Below, piece after piece: positions 54,941 to 64,000 of a stretch of DNA of 64,000 nucleotides (the first letter of the stretch is position 1; each line of letters starts with the position of its first letter). The notes below the pieces were generated by a model that saw only the letters and a program-made list of their open reading frames with translations, was not told where the DNA came from and made no database searches. The DNA comes from Linum tenue (lineage: Eukaryota; Streptophyta; Magnoliopsida; Malpighiales; Linaceae). The position numbers were made by a program, and so were the translations under genes. Where the stretch lies: NCBI GenBank assembly GCA_946122785.1, contig CAMGYJ010000005.1, positions 84,438,547 to 84,502,546 of the forward strand, read 5' to 3'.

Positions 54941-56160
54941 TCGGGGAAGGAGTCGTTGATCTCTTCAACAAAGTTGTCCGCTGGTGGAGCTTCCAATAAT
55001 GAAAGATGATCCGCAGCAACATTCACGGATCCCTTTTTATCGCGGATCTCAATATCGAACTCCTGCAGTAGCAGGATCCAGTGGATGAGCCTTGGCTTTG
55101 CATCAGCATTGCTCATCAGGTAGCGGATGGCAGAGTGATCTTTGTAGACCACCACATGGGAGAGCACCAGGTAAGGTCGAAACTAGTCGAATGCATACAC
55201 CACGGCGAGCAGCTCCTTCATAGTGATGGTGTAGTTCTCATGTGCATCGTTCACGGTCTTCGACGCATAGTAGATGGGATGGAAGATTTTCTCGCGTCTC
55301 TGACCCAGAACAGCTCCGACTGCATAGTCACTCGCATCACACATTAACTCAAAGGGGAGAGACCAATCATGAGTCACCATGATGGGTGCATGGGTAAGCT
55401 TCTCCTTCAAGGTCTCGAATGCAGCTGTGCACTCAGGAATGAACTGAAAGGGTGCATCCTTCTCGAGCAGTTTGGTCAATGGCAAGGCTATCTTTGACAA
55501 GTCCTTAATGAACCTCCTGTAGAACCCTGCATGACCAAGAAAATTGAGGATCCTCTTCACAAAAATTAGAGGAGGTAGCTTACTGATCGTCTCAATCTTT
55601 GTGCGATCCACCTCTATCCCCTGCTTGGAGATCTTGTGCACGAGCACAATCCCCTCATAAACCATAAAATGGCACTTCTCCCAGCTGAGTGCCAAGTTAG
55701 TCTCCTCACACCTCCTCATGACAAGTTCCAGGTTATGGAGACAATGAGTGAAAGAGTCTCCATAAACCGAGAAGTCGCCATGAAGACTTCCATAATCTCT
55801 CCAACCAGTCGGTCAAAGATCGCCAGCATACGCCGGTGGAAGATCACTGATGCATTACATAGACCGAATGGAATCCTCCAGTAAGCAAAAGTATCGAAGG
55901 GGCAAGTGAATACGGTCTTCGCCTGATCCTCTTGCGCGATGGGAATATGGAAATATCCGGATATGTCATCCAGGAAGCAGTAGAACTCATGGCCAGCCAA
56001 CCTCTCCAGCATCTGATCAATGAAAGGTAGCGGGAAATGATCCTTCCTGGTGGAGTCGTTTAGGTGCCGGTAGTCGATGCAGAATCACCAGCCAGTCACG
56101 ATCCGCATCGGGATAAGCTCGTTCTTCTCATTCGGGACCACAGTCATCCCGCCTTTCTTT
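54937..56160 (-). pseudogene. Reverse transcriptase and RNase H of element D, broken
   Basis: Minus-strand pieces: FCIDYRHLND (near 56080), FYCFLDDISGYFHIPIAQED and PFGLCNASVIFHRRM (56012-55830), then after a frameshift RRCEETNLALSWEKCHFMVY, LNFLGHAGFYRRFIKDLSKI, CDASDYAVGAVLGQRREK and YTITMKELLAVVYAFD (55719-55183), a stop, then [20 protein letters not shown] and [16 protein letters not shown] (55167-54937). The frameshift at about 55770-55780 falls inside the catalytic RT motif itself, so the copy cannot make an active enzyme. A UAG-type stop at 55180-55182 breaks RNase H. Confidence 0.88.
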
Positions 56161-57142
56161 GGGACCACCTGGTGGGACTGACCCACTTGGTATCAGACAT
56201 AGCAAAGATGATCCCTGCATCCATCAACTTCACGATCTCTGCCCGGACCATTGCCTCCAAGTTAGGAGTCAATCTTCGTTGCGACTGCCTGACTGGCTTA
56301 ACCTCATCCTCCATAAAAAATTTGTGGGAGCAGAAGGATGGGCTAATGCCTCTGATGTCAGTTATCTTCCATGCAATGACCCGGGCATACTTCTTCAACA
56401 GAGCCACCAATCTGATCTTCTGCTCTGGTGTCAAATTCGAGCTGATAATGATCGGGAGCTTACTCCCCTCCCGGAGAAATGCATACTCCAGGTGAGAGGG
56501 GAGGGTCTTAAGCTCCAGCTCTGGTGGCTCCACCAATAATGTGGCGATCCGGGGCCAGATAGAGATCTGCAGGAATGGCTTCTCTTGCCCCTCGAACGCA
56601 GCTCCCTCTAGATCTGCGAGTTCCTCCTCCAGCTGCAACTCCTGTGATGCCTGCTCCCCTAGCAAAAGACAACGCTCGAGGAAATCATAAGTACCCGCAC
56701 TCGTGATGGCGAGTGCGGTCTCAAAATCAGCGATAACATCGCAATAATCTAGATCATCTTGGAGCTGGCAGTGTTGCATATTATCAGAAACAGAGACAGT
56801 GATTTGTTCACCCCTATCCCTCAAAATCAGCTTTCCATCATTCACATCAATAAGCGCTTTAGTGGTGGCAAGAAAAGGTCTACCCAGAATTAATGGCACA
56901 TCCACATCCGCATTTATATCTCGAATAACAAAATCAACAGGATATGAGAATGGCCCTACTGCGACTATAAAGTCCTCTACAATACCCCTAGGATGCACAA
57001 TGGACCTATCAGCTAATTGAATGCTAATCCTAATGTTACTAGGTTCACCTAGGCTTAGCTTCTTAAACAGTTTATATGGCATTACGTTTATGCTAGCGCC
57101 TAAATTCGCCAAGGACTTCCCTACATGCAAATTACCAATCAT
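56144..57142 (-). pseudogene. Protease and RT N-terminal part of element D
   Basis: Open minus-strand frame of 332 codons. Protease region: LANLGASINVMPYKLFKKLS (core Asn-Leu-Gly-Ala in place of Asp-Leu-Gly-Ala), RGIVEDFIVAVGPF, VDVPLILGRPFLATTKALID. Then an Athila linker, LKTLPSHLEYAFL, PIIISSNLTPEQ, WKITDIRGISPSFCSHKFFM and DAGIIFAMSDTKWVSP, the start of RT, before a frameshift at about 56165. The catalytic Asp to Asn change would inactivate the protease. Confidence 0.85.
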
Positions 57143-57273
57143 GCATGGGATAGTAAAAATCCCCGGGTCTTTTCGCTTCTCTGGTAGCTTGTTCTGCAGG
57201 ATGGCAGACTACTCCCCGTTGAGCATCACCGTCGACAGCTCCCCAAGCTTCCTCTTGTTGGTGAGGAGATCCT

Positions 57274-59155
57274 TCATGAATTTAGCATACTTGGGCATCT
57301 TCGACAATGCCTCCACGAAGGCATACTAATGTTCACATGCTTCAGCATTGCTATAAACTTGGCAAACTCAGTCTCCAGTGGGTCTTTGTGCAACCGAGTA
57401 GGAAAGGGAAGTTGAGGGACATATTCCTTCGCGACTGGTTGTGGCTTAGGAGCAGGCGCCTCAATCTCCTTCTTCGTTTCTTCTTCATTAGATGGAAGTG
57501 CTGAAGCAGGTTCTGCTCTCTCCTGTTTGGCCTGGACAGGTGGGTCTAAAGTCACTTTGCCGCTCTATGTAGTGACAACATTGCACCAGGAATTCTGGTC
57601 CTTCAGATTGGGAATGGTATGACCTAGTAAAGTACCCGACTCCCTCTGCACACCAGCTTAAGCCACACCTCCAAGCTGGGTCTGGATCCCTCAGAACAGC
57701 CTGAGTGTTCCTCTGGCCAGCTTCAAGCTCCATGAACTTAGTGGAAGCTTTATACATGAACTGCTCGATGTTGTTGAATTTAGTAGCACTCAAGCTGGCT
57801 AGAGAACCCACCAGATCCCGCAGCTCTTCCATCAGATAATTTTATACTGGAGTTGCAGGAGATTCACCTAGCTGCTGAAAAGGTCTCGACTGTAGTTGAT
57901 AAGCCTGCCGCAGTCTGGGCTGGTAGAGAGATTACTGTCGTTAGAATTGCCCCTGCTTGGGCTGGTATGGCGGTCTCTGGAAGCCTGGAGGTCCCTAGGA
58001 GACTAGTGGCATAGGATTATTTCCACTCCAGGAGAATTTGGGATGCTGGCGCCACCCCTCGTTATAGGTGTTGCTGTAGGGTTCGAAACGCCTGGCATTG
58101 CCGATGAAGTCCAACTGCTCCTGGGGTGTAGTCGACTCCCTCATAGCCTGAAAGTCTTCTACAGTATGATGGGAGCACTCGCACCACTGGCAAACCATTG
58201 CCTGCTGCTGTCCTGTCCCTTGAACCATCCCAATACGATTGATGGCTAAGACCAGCTTAGACACAACCTGCACCAAATCATACGATTGGGTGTCCATGGC
58301 ATGCACACCTCGGCCTGGTACTCGCCTCAGCCTCCTAGTTGTACCCCAATCATATCCTTTCTCAGCCATCTCCTCAAAGAGCTTATTTAACTGCGGTGGC
58401 GTCTTAGTCAGCATATTCCCACCACATACCAAGTTAATCAACTGCTTATCTTCTGGTAAGAGAGCCTGGTAGAAGGTGCCAACCCTGAAGGCGTCGTTGA
58501 AACCATGATTAGGAAACTTAAGGAAGAGACTAGTGTATCTCTCCCACGCATCCCGGATGGTCTCATCTTCCTCTTGTGCAAAATGAGTTATCTCCGTCCA
58601 CAGGTCTGCTGTCTTGGATGGACGATGATAGCGGGTGAGGAACTTGTCCGCAAGGATGGTGAACATATTGATCGATCCCGGAGGCTGAGTGTCCTGCCAC
58701 TCCTTGGCTTGTACGTCTAGAGTAAAGGGGAATTATCTCAGCTGGATGGCATCTGCAGGGACCCCATTAACCTTGATCCCATCGATCAACTCGTGAAATC
58801 GCCTCAAGTGCGAGCGTGGGCACTCGCCTGCCTTCCCACAGAATACCACCGAACCTTCCAGCATGATTATAATTGAGGTGCTCACCTCAAAGTTGTTGGC
58901 CTCAACTAGAGGGTGTTGGATGGGGGACCACATGTCTGTGGCCCTGGCGGGCCAGTAGTATCCCATGTTATTCTCATCAGGGACAAGCTCCCGCCAGCAT
59001 TAGGCTCACCCATTACTTCCTCCTGGTTGATGTTTAGTTGTGCTCGAGCCTCCTCCGCAGCCAACTCCAGCTTTCAAAGCTCTCTTGAAGTTGTGACAGG
59101 TTCATTCAAGCTCTTGGTCCAACGACAGTATATCTCCCTACTGGCTACGAGTCAT
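57274..59155 (-). pseudogene. Gag of element D, broken
   Basis: ATG at 59155-59153 (MTRSQ then stop). Pieces: YWPARATDMWSPIQHPLVEA and HELIDGIKVNGVPADAIQLR (58966-58733); SKTADLWTEITHFAQEED, MRDAWERY-like IRDAWERYTSLFLKFPNHGF and GYDWGTTRR (58666-57995) with a CQWCECSHHTVEDFQ zinc-like segment; VGSLASLSATKFNNIEQFMY (57832-57488); and VPQLPFPTRLHKDPLETEFA (57555-57274). Same order as element B gag. Stops at residue 6 and after the first piece, plus shifts, show decay. Confidence 0.85.
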
Positions 59156-59263
59156 GCACTACCTTCACACATACGGTAAGCCCAACCCGTGAAGGAACAC
59201 AGGTGGAAGAGAGAGAATGAAGTAAAGAAAATGTTAAAGTAACAGACTTTCACGTTTCTAGAG

Positions 59264-59281
59264 TCCTCGTCAACGGTGCCA
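59264..59281 (-). other. Primer binding site of element D, diverged
   Basis: Minus strand TGGCACCGTTGACGAGGA, at the position of the tRNA-Asp type site of element B and differing from TGGCGCCGTTGCCGGGGA at three bases. Six bases from the LTR end. Confidence 0.7.
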
Positions 59282-59287
59282 AAAACT

Positions 59288-60677
59288 TGACATGCTAAAA
59301 CACAACACAAACTGCGACCACGTGTAATCGCAGAATGGAAATGCAGTATAGTGGAATCAAGTAATAAATATTAACCCAGGGCCTAGATGTACCGCCTATT
59401 CTGTGATTATCTATTATCTAGCGCGAAAGTTTAGTGAAAATGAGTTTAAACTAAAGCAGATAGAAAGTAGTAAATTGTTCGATTTTCTGAAGACAGAGAA
59501 GAGTCACTCGGGAATGAGTCCCCCTAGCTCCTTGGTTAGGTCCAAGTTGTAATTTCCTTAGGTTGATTTATTGTTGATTAAACTGCGGAAGATCCGCCAG
59601 TAGTTTGGAATCTCTTAAGCTGACCAAGCTCTCTTAGCCAGACTAACCGGCAGACGACTAGTCTTCACCGGGATAGAAGGCTAAGGCAATTAACACAGAA
59701 CTCCACTACTGGAACCAGATTCCAATACAAAGCAATGAATTGACTAACTCTCGTATAATCAATTCACACCTATCGATTGAAGAAGCTGTAACAACCTATT
59801 CAGATTCTATCTATCACAGGTTGTAGCAGAAATCAAGAGAAGTTGATCAGGATTCAATTGACTCAATAAACACACTTCAATCGATTATAATCAAACAGTA
59901 TATCAATCCAAAAGTCATTACAATCATGATCTCAAACACATGGAACTAGGGTTCTTCATAACCAAGTGAGAGAAAGTTCTGCTCCATAGAGAAAGAGTAG
60001 AAAACAACAAACAGAGGAATCATACTCATAATGATCTGTATGATAAGCTCTGGGACGATAATCTTCACTCCAAGGATGAAATCCAAGCTTGATTGATGAA
60101 ACCCACCTCCAGAATTGATCCTAGGGTTTGTTCTTCGCACTATCTCTCTCTAAGGCTCTGTTTTTGCACCGAAAATTTGATCCCCCACTCAAAGACGCGA
60201 AATTGGGCTAAAACTAAGAAAATCATGACCACACGGCCGTGTTGAATCCTTATTAGCCCGTGCAACTCACCAAAATGCGACGTTTGATTAAATGACTTGT
60301 AATGCGCTACACGGCCAGAAGTGCACGGTCGTGTGAAAATCCAGCTAGCCCGTGTGGAGTCTAGGTAAATCCCACAGTGCCATAAGTGGCACTTGCACGG
60401 CCCGTACTGCCTTAACCGAGCAAAAGGGTGCTGCACGGCCAAGTTGCATGGCCGTGTGACAATATGGTCAGGTCGTGTAGCTGACTCTTCTTCCCATCAA
60501 TTGTCCAAACTTCATCCAATCAACCCCAAACTCGTGCTCGAGCCTTCATTCACGTACTAGGATCTGAAATATCACTAACAAGAACACACTAGCATGAAAT
60601 CGGCCAAAAACACGAGAAACGAGGCTCAAATAGTATAAGAATAGTGGACAAAAACATGTGTAAATATCGAGTCATCA
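59288..60677 (-). repeat. 5' LTR of element D (1,390 bp)
   Basis: Ends TGACATGC and GTCATCA. Array of ACGGCCGTGT, GCCCGTGC and GCACGGTCGTGTG words at 60225-60480. Longer than the 3' LTR mainly because of a block around 59682-59737. Confidence 0.9.
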
Positions 60678-60784
60678 GGATCTGAAACACACAAAACCTA
60701 TAGTAAAACCAACCTTTTAGGAGTTCAAATGTCACAAACGTCAAGTGGAAACGGGGTAAAAAGTGTACAATTAGGCCCGAATCA
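60678..60784 (-). repeat. 3' LTR of element C, second piece
   Basis: Resumes with GGATC and aligns with the right ends of the LTRs of A and B (AAAACCAACCTTT, GGCCCGAATCA). Confidence 0.85.
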
Positions 60785-63370
60785 CTCCCCCACATTTAGA
60801 CGTTTGCTTGTCCCAAAGCAAACCTTTTCACACAAGGTAATCTCTCAACCTATCAAAATGCTTTGGGGACAAATCAAAGGGCACAAAGTGGAAAATATCA
60901 AATGGCTATTGGAAATTAACACAAGGACCGTTGCAAGCAATAGCGACATCCATCAAAAATGACATTCGAGGCTACTAGAGACGGGCAAATGAAAAGTTCT
61001 CACCTTGTTCATGAATAAATACAAGTTTCAACATTATCACTCATCAACCACAACTAACCATGCATAGAGTTCAAGTCCAAGAAACAAACGGATGGGCAAC
61101 AAAGGTACTCATAGGGGTATGTAGGGGTGAACAAACACACCCGCAAACCGACCCACCCGTCCAACCCGACCCAACCCACCCGTATTTATCGCTAAAACGA
61201 AGGTTTTGGGTTGGATGAGAATTTTCTTTTGTACAACCCGCCTCTTTTGGGTTGGGTTTGGATTTTGGATTACACAACCCGTAGAACCCGACCCAACCCG
61301 TGTTCCAATTATTGGTATGCGTTCGTATCCAAAAATATATTTATGTCGTATATAGTCATACTTATGAGAAAATTAAGATATCTGATATTTTGCCATGTTA
61401 TTCTCTTAAGGTCTCCCTAATCTAATGCATTGTTCGGCTTAAAGTTTAGAAATAAATTTAATATAGCTATGATTCAAGTAATTTTTTTCTTGTGTACAAT
61501 TTTAATAGAATAACATATTTTGGATGCGTTCATTTGTAACCTTTTTAGCCTATTTCAACAAATGTCATGAAAAAAACTAGGCATAAGTTGAAGTAAATCA
61601 AATTTTATTAAAATTCAAACAACATTTGTGAATTTTGATACCTTTCACCTTGGTTTATTTGTTTGAATTTTTAATTAGTTATAAAATATTTTTATGATGT
61701 AGAATAATTACATATTTTGTGTTGGGTTGAGTTTTTACTTAAAAATATCGCCAACCCGACCCAACCCAATTAGAGTAAAATCGTAGGGTATAGATTTTTT
61801 TGGGTGGGTTTGGGTTTAATATTTCCCAAACCGTAGTGCATGGGTCGGGTGATTAAAATGTCTAAACCCGGACCACCCGACCCATGTACACGCCTAGGGG
61901 TATGATATGACATGCAAAAAAAGAATGAATCACTCACTCTCTTGACCAATGGGGTCGGGACCTTTTTGGTGAAAAGAATGTGCACAATCATCAACACTCG
62001 GCCCTATCGTCTCTCACCACGGCGGCAACCTCTAAAGGTTATAGTTCATGGGGTGGTTCTCATCACTAGCCTGTCCAGAGGTCTTAGACACGGGTTCAAA
62101 TGACTGGCAATTGTCTTGGACATGGGGGAAAAGGCTTTTTTGGGTGGTGGAAAACACATCATGAGGTCCTATATCTTCACCCTAAAACTGAAGGTTCTAT
62201 GGTTTTGACTAAGAACCTTCCTTACAAACAATGCCACTAGCATCGGCCAAAAACCTTGCTTCTCCTTTCCAAACTATCACCCATCATGAACTTCCTTTAA
62301 GCACTCTTCCTCGGTCTACTCTTGCTATCACATTTCAACTTGGTAGTGAAGGAGTTCAAAGGCAATGTGGAGGTTTCAATGGCTTGAGTGCCAAGAAACC
62401 TCTCTTAGAGCATACTCTCTGATTCCTTGTGGCACTCTCTACTTTATTTACCCAATTTTATCACCTCTTTTTTGTTTCCTTTTTCTTCTTTCTACTTTCC
62501 TTTTCTTTATTTTTCTTTTCTTTTTTAGGGGGTACTAGAGAGTTAAACACTTGCCACACTGCTTTTGATAACCAATGCTCTCCTTTAAGAACTCAGTCCA
62601 ACACTACTCTTTTCTCTTTCATTCCTAGCAAGAACCGCGCACAATCCTCCTATGTAGAACCTCAATGAAACTCAAAAGCGAGAGCTCCGAGACACAAGGA
62701 CGACAACGTATAGACATGAAGAAAGGATGGGGTCGTTCTATCAAGCACCATTAATCTCACAAGCAAAAAGCTCCTAATATGAGAATGACCCCCAAAGTCA
62801 TAAGGCTCAAAGGGGTTGACTAGGGGATAAAACATTTCGGGACAATCAACATTTGGGCGTGGACTAATCCTATGCCTCCATCATCCTCACTAGTGACAAT
62901 TGTGATGTTTCTTGCCATGGTAAGAGGGATCTAAGCACACAAGAATGAAACGATCGGCTCAAAACTCACATGGCTACCTAGTCACCCAATCATTCATTCC
63001 ACTTTCACAAAACACAATGCATGGCAATTGTAATCAACAAGTAATCGAGTCAAGACATCCATTCAATTTTTCACACATGAGAACTAAACTTTTGCAATAT
63101 TCTAATGCACCTCTCAGTCATCATCATAGGACACACTCGATCTCATACAACAATTCAAGGTCAATGCCAATAAACATGAGATTCTCCTACAAACTGGCCA
63201 CTTTGATCATGCAAACATTGCGTCGAGCACTCAAAATTTTCAAATTTGGACATACATCAAGGCTCCAAGCATCAAGTACACTCACACAAGCATAAGAATA
63301 AACTACCCCCCCCCCCCCCCACACACACACTTAAGTTCGACATTGCCATCAATGGTGAAAGATAGGGGTA
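60785..63370 (-). other. Shared 3' non-coding module and polypurine tract (copy C), with MITE inside
   Basis: Polypurine tract 60785-60798 (minus TAAATGTGGGGGAG). Module landmarks: GGGGACAAATCAAAGGGCAC, GACCAATGGGGTCGGGACC (61943-61961), GGAGGTCTTAGACACGGGTT, AAGGGGTTGACTAG, hairpin remnant 63219-63271 (two mismatches in the outer stem), C tract with CACACACA (63306-63332), CGACATTGCCATCAATGG. Interrupted by the hAT MITE at 61122-61896. Confidence 0.8.
61122..61896. mobile_element. hAT-type MITE, 775 bp, with 8-bp target duplication
   Basis: Flanked by GGGGTATG at 61114-61121 and 61897-61904. Ends TAGGGGTGAACAAACA and, inverted, TAGGCGTGTACATGGG. Subterminal parts are rich in CCCGACCCAACCC / GGGTTGGGTTTGG words; the middle is AT-rich. 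No coding capacity. Confidence 0.88.
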
Positions 63371-63599
63371 GAACAAGTGTTACAGCTTTGCTTGGTGAGT
63401 GAGAGTTGGAATTGGTCCCGGGGTAGGAGATTTTAGCTTCAAGGAGAAGACAAAAAACCACAAATACACAAACACAATACGACTCACTCGAGGCGAGGTT
63501 TTTACACATCACAATACGATAATAGTCGTTTATGATCACACACACCAAATAAAAGAAAGAAAAATAAAACAAAAGAGTTCAAAGTTCCAAGTGGAGTAG

Positions 63600-63830
63600 T
63601 GGGGCAAAAGGAATCGGCTCTGCCACATATCTCCCTCATCGGCTACCTCTCACTAGGTCGAAGGCCCCGACTCATCATCTGGAATGCCACCCTGGCATCG
63701 AGCCATATGCTCAAGGAGGTCGGTCTGCCGGTCGAGTCGGGAAGTCACTCCCACGACATGATTCTCGAGGCGATCCATCCTCTGGATGAGGGGATCACCG
63801 CTGGTGTTGGTGCTGTTACTGGTGGTGGTG
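63600..63830 (-). pseudogene. C-terminal end of Athila-type third ORF, element C
   Basis: Minus-strand sequence reads RMDRLENHVVGVTSRLDRQT with a following HMARCQGGIPDDESG phrase, matching the end of the B ORF (DRLETSFMGFSSRLERQSD, then MARCQGILPDDG). The upstream part is cut off at 63831 by what looks like another LTR. Confidence 0.6.
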
Positions 63831-64000
63831 TGATAGGGAAAAAGCGTAATGCTTCAATTCCTATCTGGTAGTAAACCGGAAGTCCGGGTATCGTCTCTCA
63901 TGGACTGGTACAACCTTATATTATATCAATTCTATGGAGCAAACTATAGGTGAAAATAGTTTATTGTGACTAATTTCTAAAAGCAAAATAAACTAAACAA
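63831..64000. repeat. Probable start of another LTR (partial)
   Basis: At 63831 homology to element B ends abruptly and TGATAGGGAAAAAGCG begins. TCCGGGTATCGTCTCTCA, a phrase common in plant gypsy LTRs, follows at 63882-63901. The rest lies outside the window, so the call rests on the TG start and the sudden switch. Confidence 0.4.

Larger units (their letters stand above)
48507..60677 (-). mobile_element. Athila-like LTR retrotransposon D, full length (12.2 kb)
   Basis: Exact 5-bp target duplication GGATC (48502-48506 and 60678-60682). Minus-strand order: 5' LTR 59288-60677, primer site 59264-59281, gag 57490-59155, protease, RT and RNase H (54937-57142), integrase (53759-54900), putative internal promoter 53363-53560, third ORF 51590-52650, shared 3' module 49842-51320, polypurine tract 49842-49856, 3' LTR 48507-49841. 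All gypsy domains are present but broken by frameshifts and stops. Confidence 0.93.
47237..63830 (-). mobile_element. Athila-like LTR retrotransposon C, interrupted by element D
   Basis: 3' LTR in two pieces (47237-48506 and 60678-60784) around element D, then polypurine tract (60785-60798), shared 3' module (60785-63370, itself holding a hAT MITE) and the end of the third ORF (63600-63830). The rest of the element would lie beyond the right edge, after what appears to be another LTR at 63831. Confidence 0.8.

Noticed and set aside
60140..60442. 100-codon minus-strand frame, with a similar one at 49287-49613
   Set aside because: Both lie at the same place in the two LTRs of element D and span the word array; they are LTR sequence, not a gene.
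63306..63332. Poly-C and CA runs as a sequencing artefact or simple microsatellite only
   Set aside because: Equivalent tracts occur at the same position in A, B and D, so they are variants of a conserved polypurine motif.

Overview
The window is repeat-rich nuclear DNA from a flowering plant, most likely a eudicot. The signs are plant-type Ty3/gypsy retrotransposons (chromovirus and Athila groups) with tRNA-iMet and tRNA-Asp type primer sites, a two-gene CACTA (En/Spm) DNA transposon, an L1-type LINE with a C-terminal RNase H, a FAR1-related pseudogene, and a PR-1/CAP gene. Introns and AT-rich spacers fit this. No operon, ribosomal or tRNA gene was seen, and most of the sequence belongs to mobile elements.

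Layout. 1-4091 (minus): right part of a CRM-like chromovirus, open from gag to RNase H, whose LTR also encodes the last residues of Pol. It interrupts a transposase exon of a CACTA element (4092-9751, plus) that ends in a clear CACTA terminal repeat. The CACTA element sits inside Athila-like element A (9752-14767, minus), giving a three-level nest. Then come an LTR remnant of another family (14768-15709), a hAT-type MITE with exact 8-bp target duplications (15995-16436), a dead FAR1-related gene (16515-17795), a Pack-MULE-like element with long terminal inverted repeats (18168-19593) and a 5'-truncated LINE (19910-23829). Athila-like element B (26390-36664, minus) splits an older inverted-repeat element. 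36.7-43 kb holds decayed repeats and three MITE-like elements. A PR-1/CAP gene at 43390-44031 is the only intact host gene recognised. Two gypsy fragments follow (45.1-46.9 kb). From 47237 to the end lies Athila-like element C, with Athila-like element D (48507-60677, perfect 5-bp target duplication) inside its 3' LTR, a hAT MITE (61122-61896) in its 3' region, and probably the start of one more LTR at 63831.

How the parts relate. A, B, C and D are all on the minus strand. Their LTRs differ, but they share a 1.5-1.8 kb non-coding module next to the polypurine tract, with a hairpin that shows compensatory changes. B and D also carry, between gag-pol and an Athila-type third ORF, a second TATA box with an array of the same short palindromic words found in their own LTRs. 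This looks like an internal promoter for the third ORF, and is the most interesting candidate system here. B lacks RT, RNase H and integrase; D has all domains but is broken by frameshifts and stops.
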